Part shown: in pieces, positions 6,001 through 12,486 of the stretch
Position numbering within the stretch: the first letter of the stretch is position 1
Layout of the letters: every line of letters begins with the position of its first letter
Source: an uncultured Lachnospiraceae bacterium
GTDB lineage: Bacteria > Bacillota > Clostridia > Lachnospirales > Lachnospiraceae
Direction: 5' to 3'
Assembly (NCBI GenBank): GCA_910586275.1
Contig: CAJUIM010000110.1
Location: forward strand, 1-12,655
DNA: 12,655 nt
Made by a program: the position numbers and the translations under genes
The notes under the pieces: generated by a model
Seen by the model: the letters and a program-made list of their open reading frames with translations, nothing else
Database searches by the model: none
Told to the model about the DNA's origin: nothing

Positions 6001-7968
6001 ACTTTGGAATGTGATATGCAGGAGAATATTTCAATAGACAGCACAACGAATGAAATCTCCTTAGTGGTAAACGGCGTAACTCATACAATTACACTGGATT
6101 CTCCCAGAACTTATACAAGGCAGCAGCTGGTGGATCAGATCAATGCGAAGCTTTCGGCAAAAGGGGTAGGACTGAAGGCAACTTTGGTAGGAAAAAGAAT
6201 ACATTACGAAACCACCGAAAAGGGAAACGGAGCCTTTTTTTCCGTTACTTATGGCGCCGGCGGCAGCGCCATGAAAGCTATTTACGGCAGTTCGTCCTAC
6301 AGCCATAAAGGAGTGACGGCATCTTTTAGCAACGGCTATTTGGTTCTTACCAGAACGGAGAACGGCGGATCTGTTTCGGTTTCGTCTGAGAACGGAAGCG
6401 TGTTTCAGCTGCCGGACAAGAAAATAGAGGATGCCCCGACTTACAGCGGAGCCGGCGTACACTCCCAGAAGAAAGCATATATTGCCGGCGTCAGCCTTCA
6501 GGAACCCATTAAGATTGACGAATGGAATAAGGAAATGAGTTTCATTTTCTGTGATGAAGGAATCAGGAGATCTGTTGAATTTAAACTGGACGAAAAAGAA
6601 TATACTTTTGCGGAACTGGAAAAGGCAATTCAGGATAAAATCGATGCAAATAAGCTGGATGCCACTTCCGGGGCTACAATGAAAGGAAAGCTGACTGTGT
6701 CCGTTTCGGCACAGGGGGTCAGGATAGAGGCAAACGCTCCCGGAAGCACAAATTTTATGCTAAAGGAATATTGCACCGGAGGATTCTATGATAGGGTGAT
6801 CTGTTCCAGCGAGGAGTTAATCATGGAGTCAATTCCGAAGGACGAAATAGGCACTCAGTCTCAGGATACCGCATTTGTAGTCGGGCGGAAGGACGTGAAA
6901 AACAATGAGACGAAAATACAGTCTAAAATAAACGACAGCTTAAGCCTGGATTTCACATACGGCGGAAAGACACAGAAAATCTCCATCACGCTGGATGCCG
7001 GCACTTATACCGGAGATATGTTGAAAGATGAGATACAGAAGAAATTAAACGAACAGCTGAAAGCCATGGGATTTTCGGAGAATCTGATTGAGGTAGGAAT
7101 CGGGGATGTGAACACGGGAATCAGTGGTTCCAATGACAGCAATGCCCTGAACTTTAAGGTTTCGCAGAACGTGGTACTGCCGGGGAACGGGCCGTATATA
7201 CTGGACGGTGTCAGCGGTACGGCGGCATTCAGTGTCTTTTATCAGACAGACGGTGAGATAGAGGTAGCTTATGTGAAGGGGAATAAGGATATAAGCAAAG
7301 GGGTGGAAATAAAACCCGGGGAGACGGATTTTTCTTTTGAAGTAGAAGGAAAGAAGTATAATTTGGATATTCCGGCGGGTGCTTACACAGAGAAGGAACT
7401 GGTGGATAAAGTGAATGCCCTGCTGACCAATGCCAGGGCACCGGTTACGGCAGTGGCGGAAGACGGAAAACTGAAGATACAGCATACTATGTTCGGAGAA
7501 CGGAAGATTGTCAATATATCCGGGGCGGCAAAATCGGAGATTTTCTTCAATCAGACCGGCATAGATAAAAAACTGGACGGGATTCCTATTCAGTGCAGCA
7601 ACAGTCAGAATGACTATGTGGTACTGGACAGGCCGGTATTGAATACCGTTTCGCTGGGAATTAATTCCGTTGCAATTACAAGGCCGAAATACGGGGAAAA
7701 GGCATTGCTGCGGCTGAAAGGGGCATTGGAAAAGGTGAACGCAGTAAGAAGTTATTTCGGTTCCATGGAAAATAGGCTGGGATATACAATTTACAATAAT
7801 GATAACCGGTCGGAAAATACCACGGCGGCGGAATCCAGAATCAGGGATACGGATATGCCGAAAGGGGTGATGGCAAATTCTAAGTATAATATTCTGCTGA
7901 ATGCCGGACAGGCGATTATGGCGCAGTCAAGACAGCAAGCGGGGGATGTGCTGAAATTGCTTCGATGA
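3046..7968 (+). CDS. Giant flagellin with about eleven repeated modules in the central region
   Basis: The 1640-residue product has a normal flagellin N-terminal D0/D1 domain (about 1-140: KLSSGYKINRSADDAAGLSIS, IRGLDQGTLNAQDG, MLHRMNEL) and a normal C-terminal domain (about 1552-1640: RSYFGSMENRL, AESRIRDTDMPKG, LNAGQAIMAQSRQQ). These form the helical filament core of ordinary flagellins of roughly 270-550 residues, so it should be exported by the flagellar type III apparatus and has no signal peptide. The extra ~1400 residues consist of divergent modules with a shared core: hydrophobic strand, G-x-Y-[ST], acidic-Leu helix. Cores begin near residues 185, 298, 414, 549, 674, 789, 910, 1014, 1177, 1311 and 1438. 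They faintly resemble the Flagellin_IN repeat of hook-associated proteins. No HExxH motif is present, so it is not a flagellinolysin. Ten cysteines occur. The ATG at 3046 follows GGGGGGAG (3031-3038) at seven bases. No FliS, FliD or other flagellar gene is adjacent. Confidence 0.93.
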   Translation: MDLTMHSNMLMANANRNLKVSTGMKAKGTEKLSSGYKINRSADDAAGLSISEKMRRQIRGLDQGTLNAQDGMSWVQIGDGSLNEVDDMLHRMNELTIKSLNGSYSDSERAMMQDEFDQLQCEIDRITNGTKFNSKTVFDEHKTPFYQFEGNMKWYQNQMHVISGGANDLVVEYRVKEGDAPKRVTISVPPGEYTTQELIDEIDSAFAAAGLKKDGLVMEYSQHGTCNMNIEGGVAIDDVTGGLSYLLYDSSNGGSLGALIGTTIFPTENSQLFISKGNNDELSFTIENTTGKTTKSITIPQGSYSRKELIDLLNKELAGTTVTASEHGTGIKLGSNDSVISGFKGNMFKIDTGDSIYTSVFYDNVKYGDINVTPGIFSGGMVFPIDDRDKQHQFFHIDSTNQKLVLAPNQGKEVELTIPAKDYTLSEMIQTLQTLFDAHNLQLKASVHPDTGVSDYVGIKITSEVLGKFSEVGINEGKSTAYETLFVRHPYTKYNEDATVDYETKKDSQAYFIGSQPFGTGTLPLTIKDGVNDSFVLKLTDTGGNVSSYQIKLDKGVYADVNAIRTAIDNKLNGTGALPSYKGLLEVGSSGGCIMLTEVGRTLQSVEISPVANNKGYHDIWALQGEVITHIVASGSGGTTYPASATLNTATGDPVVFDNSNNTMVIRLDGMNHTITFPLGSLTHAQIIDEINKQLKPGSGIGYFQFPDVNVQGSQYDKNFNLNASGSSVPNHQFYENMGSSTGGNQGTAGPTINTPAKITLAGGKVPESMVIDGTNDYFQITVNGTIRQFRIGHKEYKRDELIQELQRLMNESCQVSSEEQYHGVKISLDSDNHLVLTAGLKKGGNAEAIGESSSLSCSSSSSTFLGDLHTEKSTVSIVSDYPLQNSILIDGSNNAFSFTMKVNGVIKAVDIKLTSGSYNRAGIVAEINKQLAGLGAKASLEGDKLRLTADQKGAGNELIFRSADGGSAVKALFGDLVDKYPASATLECDMQENISIDSTTNEISLVVNGVTHTITLDSPRTYTRQQLVDQINAKLSAKGVGLKATLVGKRIHYETTEKGNGAFFSVTYGAGGSAMKAIYGSSSYSHKGVTASFSNGYLVLTRTENGGSVSVSSENGSVFQLPDKKIEDAPTYSGAGVHSQKKAYIAGVSLQEPIKIDEWNKEMSFIFCDEGIRRSVEFKLDEKEYTFAELEKAIQDKIDANKLDATSGATMKGKLTVSVSAQGVRIEANAPGSTNFMLKEYCTGGFYDRVICSSEELIMESIPKDEIGTQSQDTAFVVGRKDVKNNETKIQSKINDSLSLDFTYGGKTQKISITLDAGTYTGDMLKDEIQKKLNEQLKAMGFSENLIEVGIGDVNTGISGSNDSNALNFKVSQNVVLPGNGPYILDGVSGTAAFSVFYQTDGEIEVAYVKGNKDISKGVEIKPGETDFSFEVEGKKYNLDIPAGAYTEKELVDKVNALLTNARAPVTAVAEDGKLKIQHTMFGERKIVNISGAAKSEIFFNQTGIDKKLDGIPIQCSNSQNDYVVLDRPVLNTVSLGINSVAITRPKYGEKALLRLKGALEKVNAVRSYFGSMENRLGYTIYNNDNRSENTTAAESRIRDTDMPKGVMANSKYNILLNAGQAIMAQSRQQAGDVLKLLR

Positions 7969-7989
7969 CGGCGGTGTAAATAAAAGCGT

Positions 7990-8017
7990 TTGACAAAAGA
8001 TTTTTTTGTGCTATAGT
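7990..8017 (+). promoter_or_regulatory. Sigma-A promoter of the lipoprotein gene
   Basis: A perfect TTGACA (7990-7995) is followed after 16 bp by TATAGT (8012-8017), giving a start near 8024 and a leader of about 44 bases. The spacer holds an AT-only inverted repeat (ACAAAA/TTTTGT, 7993-8009). I see no GC-rich terminator between the flagellin stop and this promoter. Confidence 0.8.
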
Positions 8018-8067
8018 TGATATGGAAGTATAGAAAAAAGTTTGAAAATCTTAGGGAGAGAAAAAGT

Positions 8068-9009
8068 ATGAAAAGAAGATTTTTGGCATTGTTTTTAACG
8101 GCGGCTATGGCACTTTCTGTTGCGGCCTGCGGCAGCGACAAGGGCGGGAAGGCCGATGCTCCGGCGGCAAGCAGCACAGAGGCGGAAAAAGAGACAGAAG
8201 AAGAGGCCGGGCTTTCGAAAGAGGAAGAGGCTCCGGAGGCACAGGAAGACATAGACCCGATGGAAGAGGCGATGAAGAATATGGAATCCGTTACCAGCAT
8301 GGAAATGAAGATGGTAATGGATATGGACATGAAAGTAAGCGCACAAGGGGAGGAGCAGGTTGTTGAGTCTTCCACTGTCATGAATATGGCATGGATGAAT
8401 GACCCGGTGAAGGTTAAGGCGGAAGTGATTGCGGAAGCGGCAGGGCAAAGTTCGGAAATGAGCGTGTACGGAGAGATGGAAGAAGACGGTACCTATATGA
8501 TGTATATATATGACGGTACATCGTGGACGTCACAGGCAGTCGGCAAGGCAGATTTAGGAGAATTTGATGCAAGGGAAAATATGATGGCATCTATCGGCGA
8601 CGGTTCTGCATATACGGCGGAAGGCATGGAACAGATAGACGGGGGCAATGCATATAAGTACTCTTATGTAATGACGGGAGATGAGATGAAGGAGGCAATG
8701 CTTTCTTCCGGGGCGTTGGATTCGGTAAGTTCTCTTGGCCTTGATTCTTCTCAGATAGACGGAATGTTAGATGGTTTGGGAGAGATTACCACCTATGTCT
8801 GGATTGATGAGGCGACTTTATATCCGGTTAAATATCAGATGGACATGACAGAAGCTATGAATCAGTTATTGGTTAATATGGTGGAAGCTCTGGGCGAACA
8901 GGCAGAAGGGATTAGCATGAATGTGCCGAAGCTGGATATGAGCATGACATGTTCCAATTTTAATAATGTTGCCGATTTCTCCATTCCTGAGGAGGCGAAG
9001 GCAAACTAG
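8068..9009 (+). CDS. Methionine-rich DUF6612-like lipoprotein
   Basis: The 313-residue product has a lipoprotein signal (MKRRFLALFLTAAMALSVAAC, lipobox VAAC, Cys21), then a low-complexity acidic Glu/Ala linker to about residue 70, then one globular domain. That domain begins with ESVTSMEMKMVMDMDMKV and contains YIYDGTSW, and resembles the DUF6612 family of Firmicutes lipoproteins, which have an LppX/LolA-like concave beta fold; the family role is unknown. Transport or sensing of a hydrophobic ligand at the cell surface is inference. About 30 of the 293 residues after the lipid-anchored Cys are methionine. The ATG at 8068 follows AGGGAGAG (8053-8060) at seven bases; in-frame codons back to 8017 overlap the promoter and are not coding. 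It is a single-gene unit with its own promoter and terminator. Confidence 0.85.
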   Translation: MKRRFLALFLTAAMALSVAACGSDKGGKADAPAASSTEAEKETEEEAGLSKEEEAPEAQEDIDPMEEAMKNMESVTSMEMKMVMDMDMKVSAQGEEQVVESSTVMNMAWMNDPVKVKAEVIAEAAGQSSEMSVYGEMEEDGTYMMYIYDGTSWTSQAVGKADLGEFDARENMMASIGDGSAYTAEGMEQIDGGNAYKYSYVMTGDEMKEAMLSSGALDSVSSLGLDSSQIDGMLDGLGEITTYVWIDEATLYPVKYQMDMTEAMNQLLVNMVEALGEQAEGISMNVPKLDMSMTCSNFNNVADFSIPEEAKAN

Positions 9010-9066
9010 GGAATGAGCAGCTTATGCGGGAATGCAATGGCATCCTACATTTTTGAGATCATGGGA

Positions 9067-9118
9067 CAGGGTGTGTCTGGGATTTTTAGGAATCCGCAGA
9101 CGCACCTTGTTTTTCTTT
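9067..9118 (+). terminator. Rho-independent terminator after the lipoprotein gene
   Basis: CAGGGTGTGTCTG-GGATT (9067-9084) pairs with AATCC-G-CAGACGCACCTTG (9091-9109), giving 13 plus 5 bp with one bulged base and a 6-base loop, then TTTTTCTTT. There is no T-tract on the minus strand, so it acts mainly on the plus-strand gene in this convergent gap. I see no clear terminator for the minus-strand gene ending at 9189. Confidence 0.9.
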
Positions 9119-9188
9119 ACACCGGCATAGACCATGCAAAGCGAGACGATAATTTCCGTCCGGCGGGTGCACCGGATACTTCCGGCAT

Positions 9189-11003
9189 CTATACGGGAAT
9201 TCGCAAGATCTGTCCGATGCTTAATCTGTCGCTGGTAATCCCGCTCATCCTTTTAATGGCATCGACTGTGGTGTTGTACCGGCGTGCCAGCAGCCAGAGG
9301 GTATCTCCGCTCTGTACCGTGTATTCTATATAAGACGGGCGGCCGGCAGAGGGGATTTTCAATATCTGACCAATGCTGAGCATATCGCTTTTCAGCCCGT
9401 TCATATCCTTGATGGCATCTACGGTAGTGCCGTATTTCCGGGCAATCAGCCAGAGGCTGTCACCGGCGCGCACTACATATTGGATGGTGCCGGTATCCGG
9501 TTCCGGCCGGGGAATGTTCTGTTCGATGCCATGATAGGTATCGTAAAGGGCTTTCCATGTAAGGGAACCTACGATGCCGTCGGGGGTCAGCCCCATAAGC
9601 CGTTGGAAAGCGGTCACTGCCTGAAGGGTACCGCTTCCGAAGATGCCGTCCTGCGCAGGGCTTGGGATGCTTGGGTAGTATTGGGATATAATGTCCAGGA
9701 GATACTGCAGGGTGATGACATCTTGGCCGGTGGAACCTTGACGCAGCACGGTGCCGGGAGGGACTGTGCCGATTCCCAAGGAGGTTCCTTCACTGTCCAA
9801 TTCTGCCAGACGGGTTACGGCAGCATATAGGCTGGAGATTTTGTACCAAGTGGCTTTCCCTATAATACCGTCTGGCGTCAGGCTGAAAATGCTTTGGAAT
9901 TTCTTGACGGCTGCCTGCGTACTGTCACGGAAAACGCCCGGCGTGTCGTCAATGGCGGGGATGGCGGGATAGTTGCGGCGTATCCGGTTTAGGTAAGTCT
10001 GGATCGTCTGGACATCAAGCCCGGTACTGCCTATACGGAGAGGTGTTCCCGGATACGACGACAGGATTCCGGTAATGGCATTGGCCTGAACAATTTCTAT
10101 ATCATTCGGATAATAGGAGCGGAGAATCTGTATGGGGGAAAGACCTTGATTTGCCAGAGTGACGGTGCCCCATTGGGATAAACCGTTGCAGGTGACCGTG
10201 GTGCCGTTGCAGAAGGAAGTGAAATAAGGAGAAATCTGTCCCTGACGGCGGACATATTCGTTAAAAATACGGTCTACGATATTGCTGATGGATTCATAGA
10301 TCGGACGGCCGTATACGAAAGCCTGGTCATAGGCAGTGCTGTTTGTGATGTCAAAGTTATATCCTTTGCTGCGGTACCATTCGGTGAAGACCCTGTTCAG
10401 CGCAAAGGTGATTATGGCATATATATTGGCAGTCAGTGCGGCGGAAGGCCAAGTAGGATAAATTTCACTGCTGGCAACATTTTTTACATAATCGGGAAAG
10501 GATACCTGTACATTTTGCGCAGAAGAACTGGGGGAACCTAAGTGCACGGTGATAGGATTGGGGATGACAACCTGACGGAGTATCCGCGGCTCCATGGTTT
10601 CGCCTTCCTGACTGCGCATTTCGTGTGACGCTACCGCCGGCCGGCCAACGGATATTTCCGTTTGTGTAGGGTTCCGCTGCTGCTCCTGCATGGGAATAAG
10701 GTTCAGCGGCAAAGTGGCCGTTTCCCCGTCGTAAATGGGAATATCCGAGACATAAAGAGAATTGAATCCGGATGCCTGTGCCAGAACATTATAACTGACA
10801 TAGGGCACACCGGAAAAGTATTGGTTCTGTGAATAACTTTTATCTAATGTCTCTAACGGGACGCTCTGAGTTTCCCCGTTCTCATCGGTGGAAAGTATAT
10901 AAAGAGTGTTTCCCCAGGCATCCATGATCCTGACCTGCACGCCGCGAAGCGGAACTGCGTCATGGGCAGTCCTTGCCTGCATCTTTAAATAACCGATAGC
11001 CAT
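9189..11003 (-). CDS. SpoIID-like / dual peptidoglycan-binding / dual LysM protein, probably spore or cell-wall associated
   Basis: The 604-residue product has five recognisable parts. Residues 1-103 are a beta-rich carboxypeptidase-regulatory-like domain (MAIGYLKMQART..., DENGETQSVPL). Residues about 165-305 are SpoIID-like: NVASSEIYPTWPSAAL, whose Glu180 aligns with the catalytic Glu of the SpoIID SEMP motif, and C265/C272 before GLSQWGT, ending in ILRSYYPNDIEI. Residues 321-392 and 419-490 are two peptidoglycan-binding (PG_binding_1) domains, each with TPDGI[IV]G. Residues 507-551 and 559-603 are two LysM domains (GDSLWLIARKYGTT, GDTLWLLARRYNTT). SpoIID itself is a lytic transglycosylase of engulfment. 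There is no signal peptide, which fits assembly on the forespore from the mother cell (as for SafA) better than secretion; that is inference. The start at 11003 is chosen for AAGGAG (11015-11020) at 11 bases; codons back to 11174 lie in the intergenic inverted repeat. Confidence 0.85.
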   Translation of the reverse strand: MAIGYLKMQARTAHDAVPLRGVQVRIMDAWGNTLYILSTDENGETQSVPLETLDKSYSQNQYFSGVPYVSYNVLAQASGFNSLYVSDIPIYDGETATLPLNLIPMQEQQRNPTQTEISVGRPAVASHEMRSQEGETMEPRILRQVVIPNPITVHLGSPSSSAQNVQVSFPDYVKNVASSEIYPTWPSAALTANIYAIITFALNRVFTEWYRSKGYNFDITNSTAYDQAFVYGRPIYESISNIVDRIFNEYVRRQGQISPYFTSFCNGTTVTCNGLSQWGTVTLANQGLSPIQILRSYYPNDIEIVQANAITGILSSYPGTPLRIGSTGLDVQTIQTYLNRIRRNYPAIPAIDDTPGVFRDSTQAAVKKFQSIFSLTPDGIIGKATWYKISSLYAAVTRLAELDSEGTSLGIGTVPPGTVLRQGSTGQDVITLQYLLDIISQYYPSIPSPAQDGIFGSGTLQAVTAFQRLMGLTPDGIVGSLTWKALYDTYHGIEQNIPRPEPDTGTIQYVVRAGDSLWLIARKYGTTVDAIKDMNGLKSDMLSIGQILKIPSAGRPSYIEYTVQSGDTLWLLARRYNTTVDAIKRMSGITSDRLSIGQILRIPV

Positions 11004-11014
11004 ACTCCAATGAT

Positions 11015-11020
11015 CTCCTT
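11015..11020 (-). promoter_or_regulatory. Ribosome binding site of the SpoIID/LysM protein
   Basis: AAGGAG on the minus strand, 11 bases before ATG 11003 (somewhat long), with a further GGAG just before the ATG. It supports this start over the upstream in-frame ATG at 11174. Confidence 0.6.
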
Positions 11021-11114
11021 TTATAATAGGTAGTGAAAATGATATGTAATATAAATATGTAGGAGAAGGGCAAACCGTTACATAGATAACAGGCATAGGA
11101 ATCTCTGCGGGAAA

Positions 11115-11197
11115 GACGGATACTGTTTTTTCCTGACATGTTTCGGATGCATGCAGATGTATATACCAATGCACGGAAGAAAAAGCAGTATCCGGTC
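11115..11197. repeat. Large inverted repeat between the ECF and SpoIID/LysM genes
   Basis: The segment 11115-11133 and the reverse complement of 11175-11197 share GAC(C)GGATACTG and a following pyrimidine tract, with 9 bp perfect (CGGATACTG/CAGTATCCG) and more pairs beyond small bulges. The 41-base loop contains TGCATGCA. The arm on the minus strand begins two bases after the ECF gene stop. No T-tract follows the second arm, so it is a poor fit to a Rho-independent terminator. It may stabilise the mRNA end or be a small element remnant. Confidence 0.5.
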
Positions 11198-11198
11198 T

Positions 11199-11717
11199 TC
11201 AGATGCTTTCCGTATGTCTCTCTGCCAGCCTTAAAACCGATGCGATCGGAAGGATTAATATGCCGCAGAAAAAATTGCTGATTCCATGGAGCATATCCCA
11301 AGGAAGCCCGGCAATAATCCATGAAATCATGCCTTTCAGGTTCATTCCGTATAAAAGTGCCTGCACCGGGGCATACAGAGTGCCGAACAAAAAGCCGTGG
11401 GCGGCACATACGGACATATAAACCAAGGGCTGCACTTTTTTCGGGATATGCTTCGGCAGCAGCATGACGCAGCCCCATAAGACAGCCCACAAGTATAAAT
11501 AAGGGAGCCACCATGCCGCAAAGCCGCTGAAAATGCCGTTAATGATTACATAAGTATAAATCGGGTACAAGGCTTTTTTTCTGTAGACAATTGTGTATGC
11601 TATGGTAAAAGTGCCCAACAGATGAATATTGGGTGCAAATTCCATGATTATCTTGGAGGCATACATAACGGCACCCAGCATGGCAAATATTGCTATCTCT
11701 TTTGTTGTGATTTTCAT
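11199..11717 (-). CDS. ECF transporter S component, probable corrinoid/B12-related substrate subunit
   Basis: This 172-residue, very hydrophobic protein has about six membrane helices and the look of ECF S components (MKITTKEIAIFAMLGAVMY at the start, FAPNIHLLG near 27-35, LPWDMLHGISNFFCG late). S components bind a vitamin in the membrane and are driven by a shared EcfA-EcfA'-EcfT module; none is encoded here, so it must use one elsewhere. Its ATG (11717) overlaps the stop of the DUF4430 lipoprotein gene by ATGA, so the two are translationally coupled under the cobalamin riboswitch. The riboswitch and transcobalamin-like partner make cobalamin or a corrinoid precursor the best substrate guess. 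It could belong to the predicted CbrT-type group, but subfamily assignment needs a tree; a wrong call (e.g. another vitamin) is possible. Confidence 0.82.
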   Translation of the reverse strand: MKITTKEIAIFAMLGAVMYASKIIMEFAPNIHLLGTFTIAYTIVYRKKALYPIYTYVIINGIFSGFAAWWLPYLYLWAVLWGCVMLLPKHIPKKVQPLVYMSVCAAHGFLFGTLYAPVQALLYGMNLKGMISWIIAGLPWDMLHGISNFFCGILILPIASVLRLAERHTESI

Positions 11718-12166
11718 TTCTCTGCCTTGAAGGAGTAGCTGCCGCCTTCTTCGACCGGCGTAGAGTCCACTCCGGTCTGGGCATACTCTCCGTTTACATA
11801 AAAGGCCCAATATACACCGTCTTTATCATAATCGGCGGAAATACCGTTGACCGTCTGAACGTAAAGGCCATATTCACTGTCCTCGCCCGAAATCAGTCCC
11901 AGTTCGGTCAGGGCTTCTCCCACGGTAGTTTTATCCGTATGGATTTCAAACTGTGTTTCGCCGCCGTCTATGTCCACTACGGTAAAAGTGAATTGAGTGC
12001 TGCCGGTTCCCAGTACCGAACCGTCGGACGGAACGTTCGTCTCCGCAGCGGCGGAGGGCTGGTTTTCCGCATTGCCATTACAGCCGGTTGTCAACAGTGC
12101 CGTAGCCACAATAAGCACTATGCAAAGGATGAATGACGGTAATTTTCTGTTCTGTTTCTTCTGCAT
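11714..12166 (-). CDS. DUF4430 lipoprotein, transcobalamin C-terminal-like, probable corrinoid-binding protein
   Basis: The 150-residue product starts with a lipoprotein signal (MQKKQNRK, hydrophobic stretch, LLTTGC; Cys29, with Thr at lipobox -3), then a short Ser/Asn/Pro-rich spacer, then from about residue 55 a single DUF4430 domain (PF14478). Landmarks are FTVVDIDGGETQFEIHT, TVGEALTELGLI, YVQTVNGISADYDKDGVYW and FYVNGEYAQTGVDSTPVEEG. The family is homologous to the C-terminal domain of eukaryotic transcobalamin and intrinsic factor, which closes over B12. Here it should be lipid-anchored outside the membrane. The start is ATG 12166, after AAGGAG (12175-12180) at eight bases. Cotranscription with the ECF S component and control by a B12 riboswitch support a role in ligand capture; direct binding is not shown. 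Confidence 0.88.
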   Translation of the reverse strand: MQKKQNRKLPSFILCIVLIVATALLTTGCNGNAENQPSAAAETNVPSDGSVLGTGSTQFTFTVVDIDGGETQFEIHTDKTTVGEALTELGLISGEDSEYGLYVQTVNGISADYDKDGVYWAFYVNGEYAQTGVDSTPVEEGGSYSFKAEK

Positions 12167-12174
12167 ATTTTTAT

Positions 12175-12180
12175 CTCCTT
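12175..12180 (-). promoter_or_regulatory. Ribosome binding site of the DUF4430 lipoprotein, possible riboswitch target
   Basis: AAGGAG on the minus strand eight bases before ATG 12166. The leader contains TCTCCT (12307-12312, read on the minus strand), complementary to its AGGAGA, so a B12-dependent sequestration of this site is possible but not shown. Confidence 0.6.
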
Positions 12181-12191
12181 TGATTTTTATT

Positions 12192-12241
12192 CCCGCGGGC
12201 AGCGAGCCAAGCGACTGCTTAAGACCAGCCTTTGGCCGGTC
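12192..12241 (-). promoter_or_regulatory. Hairpins between aptamer and start codon (expression platform candidates)
   Basis: On the minus strand GACCGGCC-AAA-GGCTGGTC (12241-12223) forms an 8-bp stem with one G-U pair; next to it GCAG...CTGC (12218-12199) and the palindrome CCCGCGGG (12199-12192) add structure. There is no T-run, so transcription termination is unlikely here. Control of translation at 12175-12180 is a more natural reading. Confidence 0.45.
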
Positions 12242-12334
12242 GGGACATCGGGCGGCTGCAGCGGTTGTTTCACTTTCTCCGAAAGCCGGCACTCGCGGCT
12301 GTAAAGAGGAGAATCGGGACTGTACGGATATTTC

Positions 12335-12480
12335 GGCTTGACATTCCGTGGGCCGGCCTTCTCGGATGGCTCCAATGACAGTTCCCCGAATGTGGCTTCG
12401 GGTAAGGCCTACGGTATTCCATATATGTCTCACGGCGACGGGCTCGCACAGGATTTTCACCTGTTTCCCCGGACAGCCTG
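12335..12480 (-). promoter_or_regulatory. Cobalamin (B12) riboswitch aptamer
   Basis: On the minus strand the core matches the cobalamin riboswitch family (RF00174). The P3 hairpin ACAGG-TGAAAAT-CCTGT (12464-12448) is preceded by GGGGAA and followed by GCGAGCCCGTCGCCGTGA. Then comes CATTGGAGCCATCCGAGAAG and GGCCGGC, the latter at the position of the B12 box (12371-12352). GGCT (12478-12475) and AGCC (12338-12335) could close P1. It begins at the predicted transcription start. In this family bound adenosyl- or methylcobalamin usually lowers expression of uptake genes, which fits the two genes downstream. Confidence 0.85.
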
Positions 12481-12486
12481 CCCTAT

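Noticed and set aside
3046..7968. Flagellinolysin (flagellin with an internal metalloprotease)
   Set aside because: No HExxH motif occurs in the central region; it is made of repeated non-enzymatic-looking modules.
11004..11100. A sporulation sigma (E, G or K) promoter for the SpoIID/LysM gene
   Set aside because: CATATTTATA and similar boxes are off by one or more positions from the CATA-type -10 consensus with no matching -35; not supportable.
9189..11174. Extending the SpoIID/LysM protein upstream to 661 residues
   Set aside because: The added 57 codons cover the intergenic inverted repeat, lack family resemblance and a ribosome site; 11003 has AAGGAG upstream.
11714..12460. Extending the DUF4430 protein upstream to a 248-residue product
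   Set aside because: The extra N-terminal codons run through the riboswitch; the strong ribosome site and lipoprotein signal both fix the start at 12166.
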